From: Pseudonocardia sp.
GTDB taxonomy: Bacteria > Actinomycetota > Actinomycetes > Mycobacteriales > Pseudonocardiaceae
DNA length: 33,205 nt
Assembly: GCA_025465235.1 (NCBI GenBank)
Contig: JAODNO010000002.1
Coordinates: forward strand, 1 to 33,205
Direction: 5' to 3'
Made by a program: the position numbers and the translations under genes. Under the pieces are notes generated by a model, which did no database searches, had not been told where the DNA came from, and worked only from the letters and a program-made list of their open reading frames with translations. Positions 8,769 to 16,719 of the stretch are shown here, one piece after another. Position 1 is the first letter of the stretch. Each line of letters begins with the position of its first letter.

Positions 8769-8842
8769 CGTCGTCCCTCACTGCGCTCGGTCAGCAACTC
8801 GGGCACAGGCTGTGCCCACGCTCCGCTCGCGCGCTCGCTCAT
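8765..8842 (-). CDS. Possible 25-aa leader peptide overlapping accD5
   Basis: A short ORF reading [17 protein letters not shown] and then TERSEGRR, whose stop overlaps the accD5 start as ATGA. TAAGCT (8851-8856) lies 8 nt before its ATG, the same spacing as other leaderless starts in this window. The codons are Ser/Glu/Arg-rich and overlap a perfect 17-bp palindrome, so the DNA may be conserved for RNA or protein binding instead. If translated, it could couple ribosome entry into accD5. Sequences of the GAGCGNAGCGAG type are common in actinobacterial intergenic regions, so this may be repeat-derived. Confidence 0.3.
   Translation of the reverse strand: MSERASGAWAQPVPELLTERSEGRR
8801..8817. 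promoter_or_regulatory. 17-bp perfect palindrome between accD5 and birA
   Basis: GGGCACAG and CTGTGCCC flank a single central G, just inside the accD5 leader region. It could be an operator controlling the carboxylase operon or an RNA hairpin of its leader. No regulator gene for it lies in the immediate neighbourhood. The rest of the 243-bp divergent gap carries only the birA -10 candidate. Confidence 0.4.
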
Positions 8843-9011
8843 GGCTACGCAGCTTAATGCGGTGGTAACCGGCAGCTGCCGCGGTGAGCCCCACAAGCCC
8901 GGCACGCCCGCTGACGTCCACCGGCACGTCCGCCGCCCCGTGATGTCCACCCGTCGCGGGCATCGCGCCGCACCCCGCGGCGGGCGCGGACCGCCGGTAG
9001 CGTCCGCCTCT

Positions 9012-9818
9012 ATGAACCGGATCGCTCAGCCGCTGGACGCGGATGTGCTGCGCACGTCGCTCGTCGGGCCCTGGGCTCAGGTCGACGTCGTCGAACGCAC
9101 CGGATCCACCAATGCCGACCTGATGGCCGCCGCGGCGGCCGGCGCGCCCGACCGCACGGTGCTCGTTGCCGAGCACCAGGAGGCCGGTCGCGGCCGGCTC
9201 GCCCGCAGCTGGGTAGCCCCGCCCGGTTCCGGGATCACCGTCAGCGTCCTGTTCCGGCCGCAGGGCGTGCCGCCATCGCGCTTCGGCTGGCTGCCCCTTC
9301 TCGCCGGGCTTGCCACGCTCGACGCCGTCCGCGAGCTCACGGCTGCCCCGGCGGGTCTGAAGTGGCCCAACGACCTGCTGCTCGGCGCGGGGTCCCGCAA
9401 GGTGGCCGGGATTCTCGCGGAGGTTGCCGACCCCGGTCGCCCCGCCGTCGTCGTCGGCATCGGGCTGAACGTCGCCGCGTCGCCCCCCGACCAGCCCGGC
9501 GCTACGTCGCTGGCCGCGGAGGGCGGGCCTTCCGACCGCTCGACGGTGCTCGTCGCGCTGCTCACCCACCTCCGCGAGCGCGAGGCCTCGTGGCGCGAGG
9601 GCCGCGGTGACGCGGACGCCACACGGCTGCGAGCGGACTACCGCGCCGGGTGCGCCAGCCTGGGGTCAGAGGTGCGGGTAGAGCTCCCCGGCGGCACGGT
9701 GCTCACCGGTATCGCCGAGGACGTCGACCGGGACGGCCGGCTGCTGCTCCTCGACGCGGCGGGCCACCGGCGCGCCGTCGCGGCCGGCGATGTGGTGCAC
9801 CTGCGACCAGCCGACTGA
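9012..9818 (+). CDS. birA: Biotin--[acetyl-CoA-carboxylase] ligase
   Basis: A 268-aa biotin protein ligase that activates biotin as biotinyl-AMP and attaches it to the carrier-domain lysine of AccA3. The sequence shows ERTGSTNADL (28-37), the biotin/AMP loop GRGRLARSW (59-67), KWPNDLLL (117-124), KVAGIL (130-135) and VGIGLNV. It has no N-terminal helix-turn-helix domain, so it is the monofunctional type without a repressor role. ATG 9012 has no ribosome site; TAGCGT (8998-9003) 8 nt upstream suggests a leaderless mRNA. Divergent from accD5-accE5, which fits a shared biotin-carboxylase function. A small C-terminal SH3-like domain (about 220-268) is present. Confidence 0.95.
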   Translation: MNRIAQPLDADVLRTSLVGPWAQVDVVERTGSTNADLMAAAAAGAPDRTVLVAEHQEAGRGRLARSWVAPPGSGITVSVLFRPQGVPPSRFGWLPLLAGLATLDAVRELTAAPAGLKWPNDLLLGAGSRKVAGILAEVADPGRPAVVVGIGLNVAASPPDQPGATSLAAEGGPSDRSTVLVALLTHLREREASWREGRGDADATRLRADYRAGCASLGSEVRVELPGGTVLTGIAEDVDRDGRLLLLDAAGHRRAVAAGDVVHLRPAD

Positions 9819-9834
9819 GCAGTACCGTGGACGT

Positions 9835-10323
9835 GTGACCTACCCGGACGAGCTCCTCGTCGAGGGCGAGCAGGTCGTCATGCACAAGCACCCGCACTGG
9901 AAGATGCTCGTCGTCCCGGTGCTGGCGCTGCTGCTCGTGGTCGGGGTCGGCACCTTCGTCGCCGCGCTGGTCCGCACCACGACCTGGGCGCCGTGGGCCT
10001 GGCTCGCGCTGGCCGTGGTCGGGCTCGGGCTCGTCGCCCGGCTCACCGTTGTGCCCGTCGTCCGCTGGCGCACCACGCATTTCGTCGTGACCAACCGCAG
10101 GGTGCTGGTGCGTGAAGGGTTGCTCTCGCGCCACGGCATCGACATCCCGATGCGCCGGATCAACAGCGTGCAGTTCCGGCACACGGTGTTCGAGCGGATC
10201 CTGGGCTGCGGCACGCTCGTGATCGAGTCGGCGTCGGATGAGCCGCTGGAGTTCGACGACGTCCCGGGCGTGCAGAAGGTGCACATGATGCTGTACGACG
10301 AGCTGGCCGACGCCCAGCCTTAG
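9835..10323 (+). CDS. PH-domain membrane protein (Rv3278c-like)
   Basis: A 162-aa protein with two adjacent membrane helices (about 22-45 and 50-75) followed by a bacterial PH-like (bPH_2, YdbT-type) domain: WRTTHFVVTNRRVLVREGLL, then GIDIPMRRINSVQF and GCGTLVIESASDEPLEF. The GTG start at 9835 is 16 bp after the birA stop, with TACCGT (9823-9828) 6 nt upstream, so it may have its own leaderless start. The same birA/PH-domain pairing exists in M. tuberculosis. Its function is unknown; the conserved location may only reflect shared ancestry. Confidence 0.85.
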   Translation: MTYPDELLVEGEQVVMHKHPHWKMLVVPVLALLLVVGVGTFVAALVRTTTWAPWAWLALAVVGLGLVARLTVVPVVRWRTTHFVVTNRRVLVREGLLSRHGIDIPMRRINSVQFRHTVFERILGCGTLVIESASDEPLEFDDVPGVQKVHMMLYDELADAQP

Positions 10324-10454
10324 TCCCTCATTCACGGATGATCCTCCCATGCGGACTTTCCGGAACTGATGGCCGAAAAGGATGAATCGTCGGCTCGGCC
10401 TCCAGCGACATACCGAAATTCTGCCGTCGCCCGATCGATTATCGGCGGTCGTGC

Positions 10455-10469
10455 GACCGGATTCCGGTC
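10455..10469. promoter_or_regulatory. Candidate operator upstream of HMG-CoA lyase
   Basis: GACCGG-ATT-CCGGTC is a perfect 15-bp inverted repeat within the 199-bp gap before the HMG-CoA lyase gene. This gap is noticeably richer in A/T than its surroundings, as expected of a promoter region. No matching -10/-35 pair was convincing, and no cognate regulator lies nearby. Confidence 0.35.
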
Positions 10470-10522
10470 TGTTTACGAGCGGTGGCGTTGACCGGCGACC
10501 GCGGCGCCCGCAAGCTGGGGTG

Positions 10523-11503
10523 ATGCCGGCGGACGGTGGCGAGGAACGGGTGCGCGCGCGTGGACGAAGGGCCCCGGCCCTCCCGATGGTGGTGCCCGAT
10601 CCCGCGCTCCCCGAGCACGTCGCGATCTACGAGGTCGGCCCGCGGGACGGGCTGCAGAACGAGTCGGCGGTGGTGCCCGTCGAGGTGAAGGCCGAGTTCC
10701 TGGACCGCCTCGCGGCCGCGGGCCTCCGGGTGCTCGAGGCCACCAGCTTCGTGCACCCGAGGTGGGTGCCCCAACTCGCCGACGCCGCCGACCTGCTGCA
10801 GCGGCTGGTGCGTGTCGACGGCGTCGACTACCCCGTGCTCGTGCCGAACGAGCGCGGGCTGGACCGCGCGCTGGCGGCCGGCGTGCAGCACGTGGCGATC
10901 TTCGCCAGCGCCACGGAGACCTTCGCGAAGCGGAATCTCAACCGCACCCTCGACGAGCAGTTCGCGATGTTCGCCCCGGTCGTCGACCGGGCGCTGGCGC
11001 AGGGGCTGCGGGTGCGCGGATACGTGTCGATGTGCTTCGGCGATCCGTGGGAGGGCCCGGTCGCGCCGGAACAGGTCGCTGCGGTAGGGCGCAGGCTCGT
11101 CGAGATGGGCTGTCACCAGCTCTCGCTGGGCGACACGATCGGCACCGGCACACCCGGCCACGTCGATGCCGTGCTCGACGCGTGCCTCGCAGGTGGGGTG
11201 CCGGTGCAGCAGATCGCCGTGCATTTCCACGACACCTACGGACAGGCGCTGGCCAACACGCTCGCCGCGCTGCGCCGCGGAGTCACCACCGTCGACGCGA
11301 GCGCGGGCGGACTCGGCGGCTGCCCGTACGCGGAGTCCGCCACCGGCAACCTGGCCACCGAAGACCTCGTCTGGATGCTCGACGGACTGGGCATCCGGCA
11401 CGGCGTGGACCTCGACGCGCTCGTCGCCACGAGCACCTGGATGGCAGGCCAGCTCGGCAGGCCGTCCCCGTCGAACGTGGTGCGGGCATTGGGCCGGACC
11501 TGA
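10523..11503 (+). CDS. Hydroxymethylglutaryl-CoA lyase
   Basis: HMG-CoA lyase splits 3-hydroxy-3-methylglutaryl-CoA into acetoacetate and acetyl-CoA, the last step of leucine breakdown. This 326-aa form has the DRE-TIM entry motif YEVGPRDGLQNE, LEATSFVHPRWVPQLAD, LGDTIGTGTPGHVD, VHFHDTYGQAL (metal-binding HxH) and the cysteine loop GLGGCPYAESATGNLATED. The residues after GCPYA differ from the commonest APGATGN form, so a related acyl-CoA lyase activity is possible. ATG 10523 is chosen for the GGGG just upstream. ATG 10586, closer to the conserved core, is the alternative and would drop an Arg-rich leader. No sister genes of leucine catabolism adjoin it. Confidence 0.9.
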   Translation: MPADGGEERVRARGRRAPALPMVVPDPALPEHVAIYEVGPRDGLQNESAVVPVEVKAEFLDRLAAAGLRVLEATSFVHPRWVPQLADAADLLQRLVRVDGVDYPVLVPNERGLDRALAAGVQHVAIFASATETFAKRNLNRTLDEQFAMFAPVVDRALAQGLRVRGYVSMCFGDPWEGPVAPEQVAAVGRRLVEMGCHQLSLGDTIGTGTPGHVDAVLDACLAGGVPVQQIAVHFHDTYGQALANTLAALRRGVTTVDASAGGLGGCPYAESATGNLATEDLVWMLDGLGIRHGVDLDALVATSTWMAGQLGRPSPSNVVRALGRT

Positions 11504-11511
11504 CCGAACAG

Positions 11512-11533
11512 GGGGGTGCCGGTGAGCGCCCCC
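11512..11533 (+). terminator. Hairpin after HMG-CoA lyase, possible terminator
   Basis: GGGGGTGC and GCGCCCCC form an 8-bp stem (one G-T pair) around a 6-nt loop, starting 8 bases after the lyase stop. There is no T-run, as is usual for actinobacteria, so the terminator role is tentative. The following gene starts 44 bp later. Confidence 0.35.
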
Positions 11534-11577
11534 ATTGCCTACGGTCGAGAGAACCTCATCGACGAGTGGAGTTAATT

Positions 11578-12747
11578 GTGACACGACTGCGTTTCGGTAT
11601 TTTCCTCGCCCCGTTCCACCCCGCGGGCGAGAACCCGACCAGCGCGCTACAGCGTGATCTGAAGCTGATCGAGCATCTCGACCACCTCGGCTACGACGAG
11701 GCGTGGATCGGCGAGCACCACTCGGCCGGCTCGGAGATCATCGCCTCGCCGGAGATCTTCATCGCCGCCGCCGCCGAGCGCACCAGGAACATCAGGCTCG
11801 GCACCGGCGTGACGTCGCTGAGCTATCACAACCCGTTGTGGGTGGCCGAGCGGATGGTGCTGCTCGACCACCTCACGCGCGGCCGCGTCATGCTCGGGGT
11901 CGGACCGGGCTCGCTGCCCACCGACTCCGCGATGATCGGCCTGAACCCGACCGACACCCGCGAACTGCTCGAGGAGAACCTCGACATCGTCATGCGGCTG
12001 CTGCGCGGCGACGAACCGGTGAACGCGCAGACGCGCACGCACGCGCTGATCGACGCCCGGCTGCACCTGCGCCCGTACTCCGACCCGCTGTTCGACGTCG
12101 CGGTCGCGGCGGTCGCGTCGCCGACCGGGCCTCGCCTCGCCGGTCGGCACGGCATCGGCCTGCTCTCCATCGGCGCCACCCTGACCCGGGAGGGCTTCGA
12201 TGCGCTGGCACACCACTGGACCGTCATGGAGGAACGTGCGGCGACGCACGGCACGGTCGTCGATCGACTGAAGTGGCGCCTTGTCGGCCTCATGCACATC
12301 GCCGAGACCCGCGAGCAGGCGTACAAGGATGTCGAGTACGGCATCGAGCAGTGGTTCCGCTACTTCCAGAAGGTGGCGGCCTTCCCGCAGATGGCGGTGG
12401 AGGGCGGCGACATCCGGGAGATGATCGACTACGTCAACGAGGCGGGCATCGGGGCGATCGGCACGCCGGACGACGCCACCGCACAGGTGCAGAAGCTCGT
12501 CGCCCAGTCGGGTGGTTTCGGCGCGATGCTGCTGCTGGCGCACGAGTGGGCCAACCCGGAGGCGACGCGGCGGTCCTACGAGCTCATCGCCCAGCACGTC
12601 ATGCCGCAGTTCCAGGGCCAGGCGCAGGCCACGCTCGACGCCAAGGCGCGTGCTACCGAGACCCGCTCCGGGCACGCCGAGCAGCAGAACGCCGCCGTCG
12701 CCCACATGACCGAGAAGTACCAGAAGGAGCTCGCCGACCGGGGATGA
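11578..12747 (+). CDS. LLM-class flavin-dependent oxidoreductase (limonene monooxygenase-like)
   Basis: A 389-aa bacterial luciferase-like monooxygenase using reduced flavin and oxygen. The core shows LRFGIFLAPFHPAGENP, LGYDEAWIGEHHSAG, IRLGTGVTSLSYHNPLWVAERMVLLDHLTRGR and LGVGPGSLPTD. These fit the LimB-like branch, though the true substrate cannot be read from sequence. The C-terminal 60 residues (about 330-389) are charged and helix-like (QAQATLDAKARATETRSGHAEQ), forming an extension. GTG 11578 follows GTGGAG at a short distance. The neighbouring HMG-CoA lyase has its own stop 74 bp upstream; the maoC gene on the opposite strand ends 16 bp downstream. Confidence 0.88.
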   Translation: MTRLRFGIFLAPFHPAGENPTSALQRDLKLIEHLDHLGYDEAWIGEHHSAGSEIIASPEIFIAAAAERTRNIRLGTGVTSLSYHNPLWVAERMVLLDHLTRGRVMLGVGPGSLPTDSAMIGLNPTDTRELLEENLDIVMRLLRGDEPVNAQTRTHALIDARLHLRPYSDPLFDVAVAAVASPTGPRLAGRHGIGLLSIGATLTREGFDALAHHWTVMEERAATHGTVVDRLKWRLVGLMHIAETREQAYKDVEYGIEQWFRYFQKVAAFPQMAVEGGDIREMIDYVNEAGIGAIGTPDDATAQVQKLVAQSGGFGAMLLLAHEWANPEATRRSYELIAQHVMPQFQGQAQATLDAKARATETRSGHAEQQNAAVAHMTEKYQKELADRG

Positions 12748-12763
12748 GTTGTTCAGCGCGCTC

Positions 12764-13213
12764 CTATACCGCGTCGCGCGTCGCGAACATCCCCGTGAAC
12801 GTGCTGCGGTAGACGAGCTCGTCGCCCCGGTGCAGGAATGCCCGCAGCCGCACCAGCCCAAGGCCGGGACGGCTGCGGGAGCGCCTCGCCTCGAGCACTT
12901 CCATGGACGCGCGCAGCTCGTCCCCGGCGAAGACGGGCGCAGGCCACCGGATCTCCTCGCCGCCGGGAGAGCCCACGGACGCGGAGCGGGCCAGCACGCT
13001 GTCGACGTAGGCGCGCATCCACAGCCCGGCGGTGAACCAGCCGGACGCCGCCAGGCCACCGAAGATCGAGGCCGCGCCCGCGTCGTCGTCGACGTGGAAC
13101 GGCTGCGGGTCGAACCGACGGGCGAACGCCACCATCTCGTCCCCGTCCACGACCGTCGTGCCCATGTCGAAGCACCGGCCCGGGGTGAAGTCCTCATACG
13201 TGAGCTCGATCAC
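12764..13213 (-). CDS. MaoC-like hot-dog dehydratase
   Basis: A 149-aa single hot-dog protein of the MaoC/(R)-specific enoyl-CoA hydratase group. The hydratase-2 catalytic segment FARRFDPQPFHVDDDAG is present, with the Asp and His in place, followed by FGGLAASGWFTAGLWMR. The GTG at 13213 gives the normal N-terminus (ELTYEDFTPGRCFDMG); AGGA lies upstream at modest spacing. It starts 10 bp after the hisN stop, so it is probably cotranscribed with hisN, although the two functions are unrelated. The acyl-CoA substrate is not predictable. Confidence 0.88.
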   Translation of the reverse strand: MIELTYEDFTPGRCFDMGTTVVDGDEMVAFARRFDPQPFHVDDDAGAASIFGGLAASGWFTAGLWMRAYVDSVLARSASVGSPGGEEIRWPAPVFAGDELRASMEVLEARRSRSRPGLGLVRLRAFLHRGDELVYRSTFTGMFATRDAV

Positions 13214-13223
13214 GGGATGTGTC

Positions 13224-14003
13224 CTACCGTCCGATGATGGCCAGCGCGGCGTCGTGCACCCCGCCGTTCGAGGAGAGCCCATCGCCACCGGCGAACGTCG
13301 CCACGCCGCCGAGGTCGGTCATGGCGCCACCCGCCTCGGTGAGGATCGGCATCAGCGCGGCCAGGTCCCACGTGCTCGCGAGCACGTCGACGGCGATGTC
13401 GAGCACGCCCTCGGCCACCAGGCAGTGCTGCCAGAAGTCACCGAAGGCACGGCTCTCCCAGCACGCGTCGACGAGCCGCAGATAGTGCTCGCGGCGCCCG
13501 AGCCCCGCGAAGGTCTGGATGTCCGTGGTGGACACGTAGGCGTCGGCCAGGTCGGTGACGCCGGAGACGTCGATCCGTCGCGGTTCCCCGCCTGGGGTGT
13601 CGCTGGTCCAGGCACCGGCGCCGCGGGCGGCCCACCACCGCCTGCCCAGCGCGGGAGCACTCGCGACCCCGACCACGGGCTCGCCGTCCACGATCAGGGC
13701 GATCAGGCTGGCCCAGACCGGCATGCCGCGCGAGAAGTTCTTCGTGCCGTCGATCGGATCCAGCACCCAGCCGCGGCCTGACTCCGGCACGTCCCCCCCG
13801 CGCTCCTCGCCGAGGACCGCGTCGTCGGGGCGCTCGGTGGAGAGGGTTCGGCGGATCGCGTCCTCGGCCGCTGTGTCCGCGTCCGTGACCGGGGTGCGGT
13901 CGGGCTTGCGGGTCACCCTCAGGTCGGCCGCGCGGAACCGGTCGAGGGTGATCGCGTCCGCGGTGTCGGCGAGACGCAGGGCGAGCTCGAGATCGCTGTC
14001 CAC
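13224..14003 (-). CDS. hisN: Histidinol-phosphatase / inositol monophosphatase family
   Basis: A 259-aa Mg-dependent phosphatase of the inositol monophosphatase fold; actinobacterial members such as this dephosphorylate histidinol phosphate in histidine synthesis. The metal-binding motifs are intact: VLGEERGG, WVLDPIDGTKNFSRGMPVWASLIAL (DxIDGT) and STWDLAALMPILTEAGG. The residues RWWAARGAGAW after the core also occur in HisN proteins. Start GTG 14003 lies 14 bp after a possible 40-aa ORF. Inositol-phosphate specificity cannot be excluded, but the sequence looks closer to HisN. Confidence 0.9.
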   Translation of the reverse strand: MDSDLELALRLADTADAITLDRFRAADLRVTRKPDRTPVTDADTAAEDAIRRTLSTERPDDAVLGEERGGDVPESGRGWVLDPIDGTKNFSRGMPVWASLIALIVDGEPVVGVASAPALGRRWWAARGAGAWTSDTPGGEPRRIDVSGVTDLADAYVSTTDIQTFAGLGRREHYLRLVDACWESRAFGDFWQHCLVAEGVLDIAVDVLASTWDLAALMPILTEAGGAMTDLGGVATFAGGDGLSSNGGVHDAALAIIGR

Positions 14004-14017
14004 GTGACGAGCCTGCC

Positions 14018-14140
14018 TCACCCGCCCGCGACGCCCTCGATCCGCTCCCACCGCAGATCGGCGTGACCGTTGTGCCGGTCGCACAGGATACGGACCTCGG
14101 CGACCATGTGTGGCTCGGACGTGCGGGGGTCGTCGGTCAC
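14018..14140 (-). CDS. Possible 40-aa protein with CxxHxxH, upstream of hisN
   Basis: A short frame beginning GTG ACC GAC and reading VTDDPRTSEPHMVAEV, then RILCDRHNGHADLRWERIEG. Third codon positions are almost all G or C (about 36 of 40), as in the real genes here. The Cys-x-x-His-x-x-His spacing hints at metal binding. There is no spaced ribosome site (GAGGT abuts the GTG), but CAGAAT, a near -10 match, lies 6 nt upstream, compatible with leaderless translation. It ends 14 bp before hisN. It could be a chance frame or a divergent leader; I recognise no family. Confidence 0.35.
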   Translation of the reverse strand: MTDDPRTSEPHMVAEVRILCDRHNGHADLRWERIEGVAGG

Positions 14141-14174
14141 ACCTCGATTCTGGGTCGGCCGTTCAAGAGACGCC

Positions 14175-14180
14175 TAGACT
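14175..14180 (+). promoter_or_regulatory. Leaderless -10 box of the response regulator gene
   Basis: TAGACT lies 6 nt before the GTG start at 14187, so the transcript would begin at or next to the start codon. No -35 match is visible. The 46-bp gap (14141-14186) must contain both divergent promoters. Confidence 0.5.
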
Positions 14181-14186
14181 GCGGGT

Positions 14187-14843
14187 GTGACCACCGTCCT
14201 GTTAGCCGAGGACGACGCCGCTATCGCGGAGCCTTTGTCGCGCGCACTGCAGCGCGAGGGTTACGAGGTGGACGTCGCCGTCGACGGCGACGCCGCACTG
14301 GAACGAGTCCGGCGCGGGCACGTCGACCTGCTCGTCCTCGATCTTGGCCTGCCCGGGATGGACGGCCTGGAGGTGTGCCGCCGCGTGCGGCTGGACGCCC
14401 CCGACCTGCCCGTTCTGATGCTCACCGCGCGCACCGACGAGGTCGACTTCGTCGTCGGCCTTGATGCGGGCGCCGACGACTACGTGGGCAAGCCTTTCCG
14501 GCTTGCCGAGCTGCTCGCCAGGGTGCGGGCGCTGCTGCGTCGGCTCACCCCCGAATCGGTGGAGGTCGGCGGGGTCCGCATGGAGCTGTCGGGCCGGCGG
14601 GTGTTGGTCGACGGCGCCGAGGTCGGCCTCGCGAACAAGGAGTTCGAGCTGCTGCGCGTGCTGCTGCTGCGTGCCGGCCAGGTCGTGACCCGCGATGAGA
14701 TCCTGCGGGAAGTCTGGAACGACCCGGACATGAAGACGTCCAAGACGCTGGACATGCACATGTCCTGGCTGCGCCGCAAGATCGGCGGTGAGCGGCGGAT
14801 CGCGACCGTGCGCGGCGTCGGTTTCCGCTTCAACCACGACTGA
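14187..14843 (+). CDS. OmpR/PhoB-family response regulator
   Basis: A 218-aa two-component regulator. Receiver domain residues 1-115: acidic pocket E8-D9-D10, phosphoacceptor Asp52 in VLDLGLPGMDGLE, the switch Thr in LMLTAR, and Lys in GKPF. The winged-helix DNA-binding domain (about 130-216) contains ANKEFELLRVLLLRAGQVVTRDEIL and ends RIATVRGVGFRF, typical of the OmpR class. The sensor kinase follows 12 bp later on the same strand. Targets are not predictable from the sequence. The GTG start lacks a ribosome site. Confidence 0.94.
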   Translation: MTTVLLAEDDAAIAEPLSRALQREGYEVDVAVDGDAALERVRRGHVDLLVLDLGLPGMDGLEVCRRVRLDAPDLPVLMLTARTDEVDFVVGLDAGADDYVGKPFRLAELLARVRALLRRLTPESVEVGGVRMELSGRRVLVDGAEVGLANKEFELLRVLLLRAGQVVTRDEILREVWNDPDMKTSKTLDMHMSWLRRKIGGERRIATVRGVGFRFNHD

Positions 14844-14855
14844 TCGGTCTGTCGC

Positions 14856-16142
14856 TTGCGCCGCCGGATCCTGCAGTCGACTCTGCTCGTTGTTGCCATC
14901 ACCGCCCTCGTGCTCGGCGGGCCGCTCACCATCACCACCTGGCGGCTCGTCGAGGATTTCACCCGCGGTGAGCTCACCTCGAGCCTGGAGCGGGTGGCCG
15001 GGCGGCTGGACGCCATGGCCGGCCCGAACGGGGTCGACCCCGCCCAGATCGACATGAGAGCGCTCGAGCTCGCCATACCGGCAGGCGGCCGGCTTGTTCT
15101 GAAGCTGCCCGGCCAGGCGCCGGACGTGATCGGGCCTGACGTGGGCGCGAACCCGGTGTCGGAGACGATCCCCTTCGGACCCGGCGGGTCGATCACGCTC
15201 GAGGAGCCCCACCTGGTCCTGCGCGCCGAGCAGGTGCAGGTCACGCTCGTCGTCGCGCTGCTGGTGGTGCTCTCGGTGGCCACCGGGGCGGTGGTCGCCA
15301 CCGTGACGGCCCGTCGCCTGGCCGAGCCGCTTCGCGGCGTCGCCGACCGGGCCGCCCGCCTCGGCGCAGGCGACTTTCGCTCCGCGCCGGAGCGGCACGG
15401 CATCCCGGAGTTGGACCGCGTCTCCGACGTCCTCGACACCTCGGCTGCGGCGCTGGCGGAGCTGGTCCAGCGCGAACGCGCGCTGGTCGGTGACGTGTCG
15501 CACCAGCTGCGGAGCCGGTTGACGGCACTGCAACTGCGGCTCGACGAGCTGGCCGCGCACCCCGACCCGAGCACCCGCCGGGAGGCCCTCGCCGCGCTGG
15601 AACAGGCCGAGCGGCTCTCCGGAGTTCTCGATGAACTGCTCGAGGCTGCGCGGGCCGCTCGGGCGGCAGGGGCGCAGCTTCAGGACCTTCGCGAGGGACT
15701 GAGCACCGTGGCCGACGAATGGCGCCCCGCGCTACGTGCCGCTGGGCGGTCGCTGAAGGTGCGCGTGCCGGCCGGGCTGCTGGCCAGGGTCACACCGACC
15801 CGGATCCGGGAGGCGGTCGGGGCGCTGGTCGAGAACGCGATCCAGCACGGCGCCGGCACGGTCACGCTCAGCGCGCGGGCCACGGAGAACAGCCTGCTTA
15901 TCGAGGTCAGCGACGCGGGATCGGGCGTGCCGGAGGAGCTGGTGCCGCACGTGTTCGACCGTGGGGTGTCCGTGGGGTCCTCGACCGGTCTGGGGCTGGC
16001 GCTGGCTCGCGCGCTCGTCGAGGCCGACGGCGGACGGCTGGAGCTGTCCCGGGCCCGGCCGCCGATGTTCACGATCTTCCTGCCGATCGCGCGGGCAGAC
16101 GACGTCGTGGGGCTCCCCCGCCCGGTGACCTCGCCGCGGTGA
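14856..16142 (+). CDS. Membrane sensor histidine kinase
   Basis: A 428-aa sensor with a first membrane helix (about 6-27), an extracytoplasmic part of about 100 residues, a second helix (128-150), a HAMP linker (150-200), the phosphoacceptor helix with His216 in LVGDVSHQLRSRLTAL, and an ATPase domain with the N-box ALVENAIQHGAG, VSDAGSGVPEELVPHVF and SSTGLGLALARALVEADGG. It starts with TTG 14856, 12 bp after the response regulator stop, the only start consistent with the hydrophobic N-terminus. It presumably phosphorylates the adjacent regulator. The stimulus is unknown. The stop is 10 bp from the convergent gtrA stop. Confidence 0.93.
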   Translation: MRRRILQSTLLVVAITALVLGGPLTITTWRLVEDFTRGELTSSLERVAGRLDAMAGPNGVDPAQIDMRALELAIPAGGRLVLKLPGQAPDVIGPDVGANPVSETIPFGPGGSITLEEPHLVLRAEQVQVTLVVALLVVLSVATGAVVATVTARRLAEPLRGVADRAARLGAGDFRSAPERHGIPELDRVSDVLDTSAAALAELVQRERALVGDVSHQLRSRLTALQLRLDELAAHPDPSTRREALAALEQAERLSGVLDELLEAARAARAAGAQLQDLREGLSTVADEWRPALRAAGRSLKVRVPAGLLARVTPTRIREAVGALVENAIQHGAGTVTLSARATENSLLIEVSDAGSGVPEELVPHVFDRGVSVGSSTGLGLALARALVEADGGRLELSRARPPMFTIFLPIARADDVVGLPRPVTSPR

Positions 16143-16152
16143 GCCGCGCCGC

Positions 16153-16662
16153 TCAGCCCGTCGGAACCTGCGTGCGCGCGTTCTCGTCGGGGAAGACGAA
16201 CCGGCGGAACGCCCACCAGCGGAAAGCCATGCCGACCAGCACCCCGATGATCTGACCGCTCACGAAGTCGGCAATCTCCTGCGTGAGAAGGCTCACGCCG
16301 GGCACCTTGAGGTCGAGGATGTAGCGCGATATCGCCAGCGGGGCCGTGTAGACCGCCACGCCGACACCGCTGATGACGAAGAACAGTGCGGCCTCATGAT
16401 GGCGGTCCCGGCCGCCGCGGGTGCGGAATGACCACTCGCGGTTGAGCACATAGGACACGATCGTCGCCACCAGCACGGAGATGACCTTCGCCGTGAGCGG
16501 CTTGTCGCTGAGCACCGTGCCCTTGAGGAACAGGAATATCACGGTGTCGATCACCCAGGTGGTGCCGCCGACCACGGCGAACTTGACGAGCTCGCGGTGT
16601 TTGACGGCAACGTCCCGGTAAGGCTGGGGAATGGCTGCCAGCACCGATTCGACCAAGGGCAC
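16153..16662 (-). CDS. GtrA family membrane protein
   Basis: A 169-aa GtrA-like protein. The family is linked to flipping or transfer of lipid-linked sugars for cell-wall arabinogalactan or O-antigen. Four hydrophobic segments are visible, starting ELVKFAVVGGTTWVIDTVIF, then ISVLVATIVSYVLNREWSF (the conserved Asn-Arg-x-Trp-x-Phe), FFVISGVGVAVYTAPLAI and FVSGQIIGVLVGMAFRWW, ending RWWAFRRFVFP. The start is uncertain: GTG 16662 is chosen, with CACGAT, a weak -10, 7 nt upstream and no ribosome site. A GtrA gene next to purK is also found in M. tuberculosis (Rv3277). Divergent from purK. Confidence 0.88.
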   Translation of the reverse strand: MPLVESVLAAIPQPYRDVAVKHRELVKFAVVGGTTWVIDTVIFLFLKGTVLSDKPLTAKVISVLVATIVSYVLNREWSFRTRGGRDRHHEAALFFVISGVGVAVYTAPLAISRYILDLKVPGVSLLTQEIADFVSGQIIGVLVGMAFRWWAFRRFVFPDENARTQVPTG

Positions 16663-16704
16663 CTGGTCGATCGTGCCAGACGCCGACCGGGACGCCCCCG
16701 CAGG

Positions 16705-16710
16705 TAGGCT
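16705..16710 (+). promoter_or_regulatory. -10 box of purK-purE
   Basis: TAGGCT lies 9 nt before the GTG start of purK in the 57-bp gtrA/purK gap. The leader would be zero to a few bases, leaving no room for a purine riboswitch. Confidence 0.45.
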
Positions 16711-16719
16711 GCCCGCATC

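Noticed and set aside
6882-8950. The first two thirds of a 978-codon plus-strand frame ending in birA
   Set aside because: It is antisense to accE5 and accD5; only the part from 9012 shows biotin ligase motifs and a promoter-like box.
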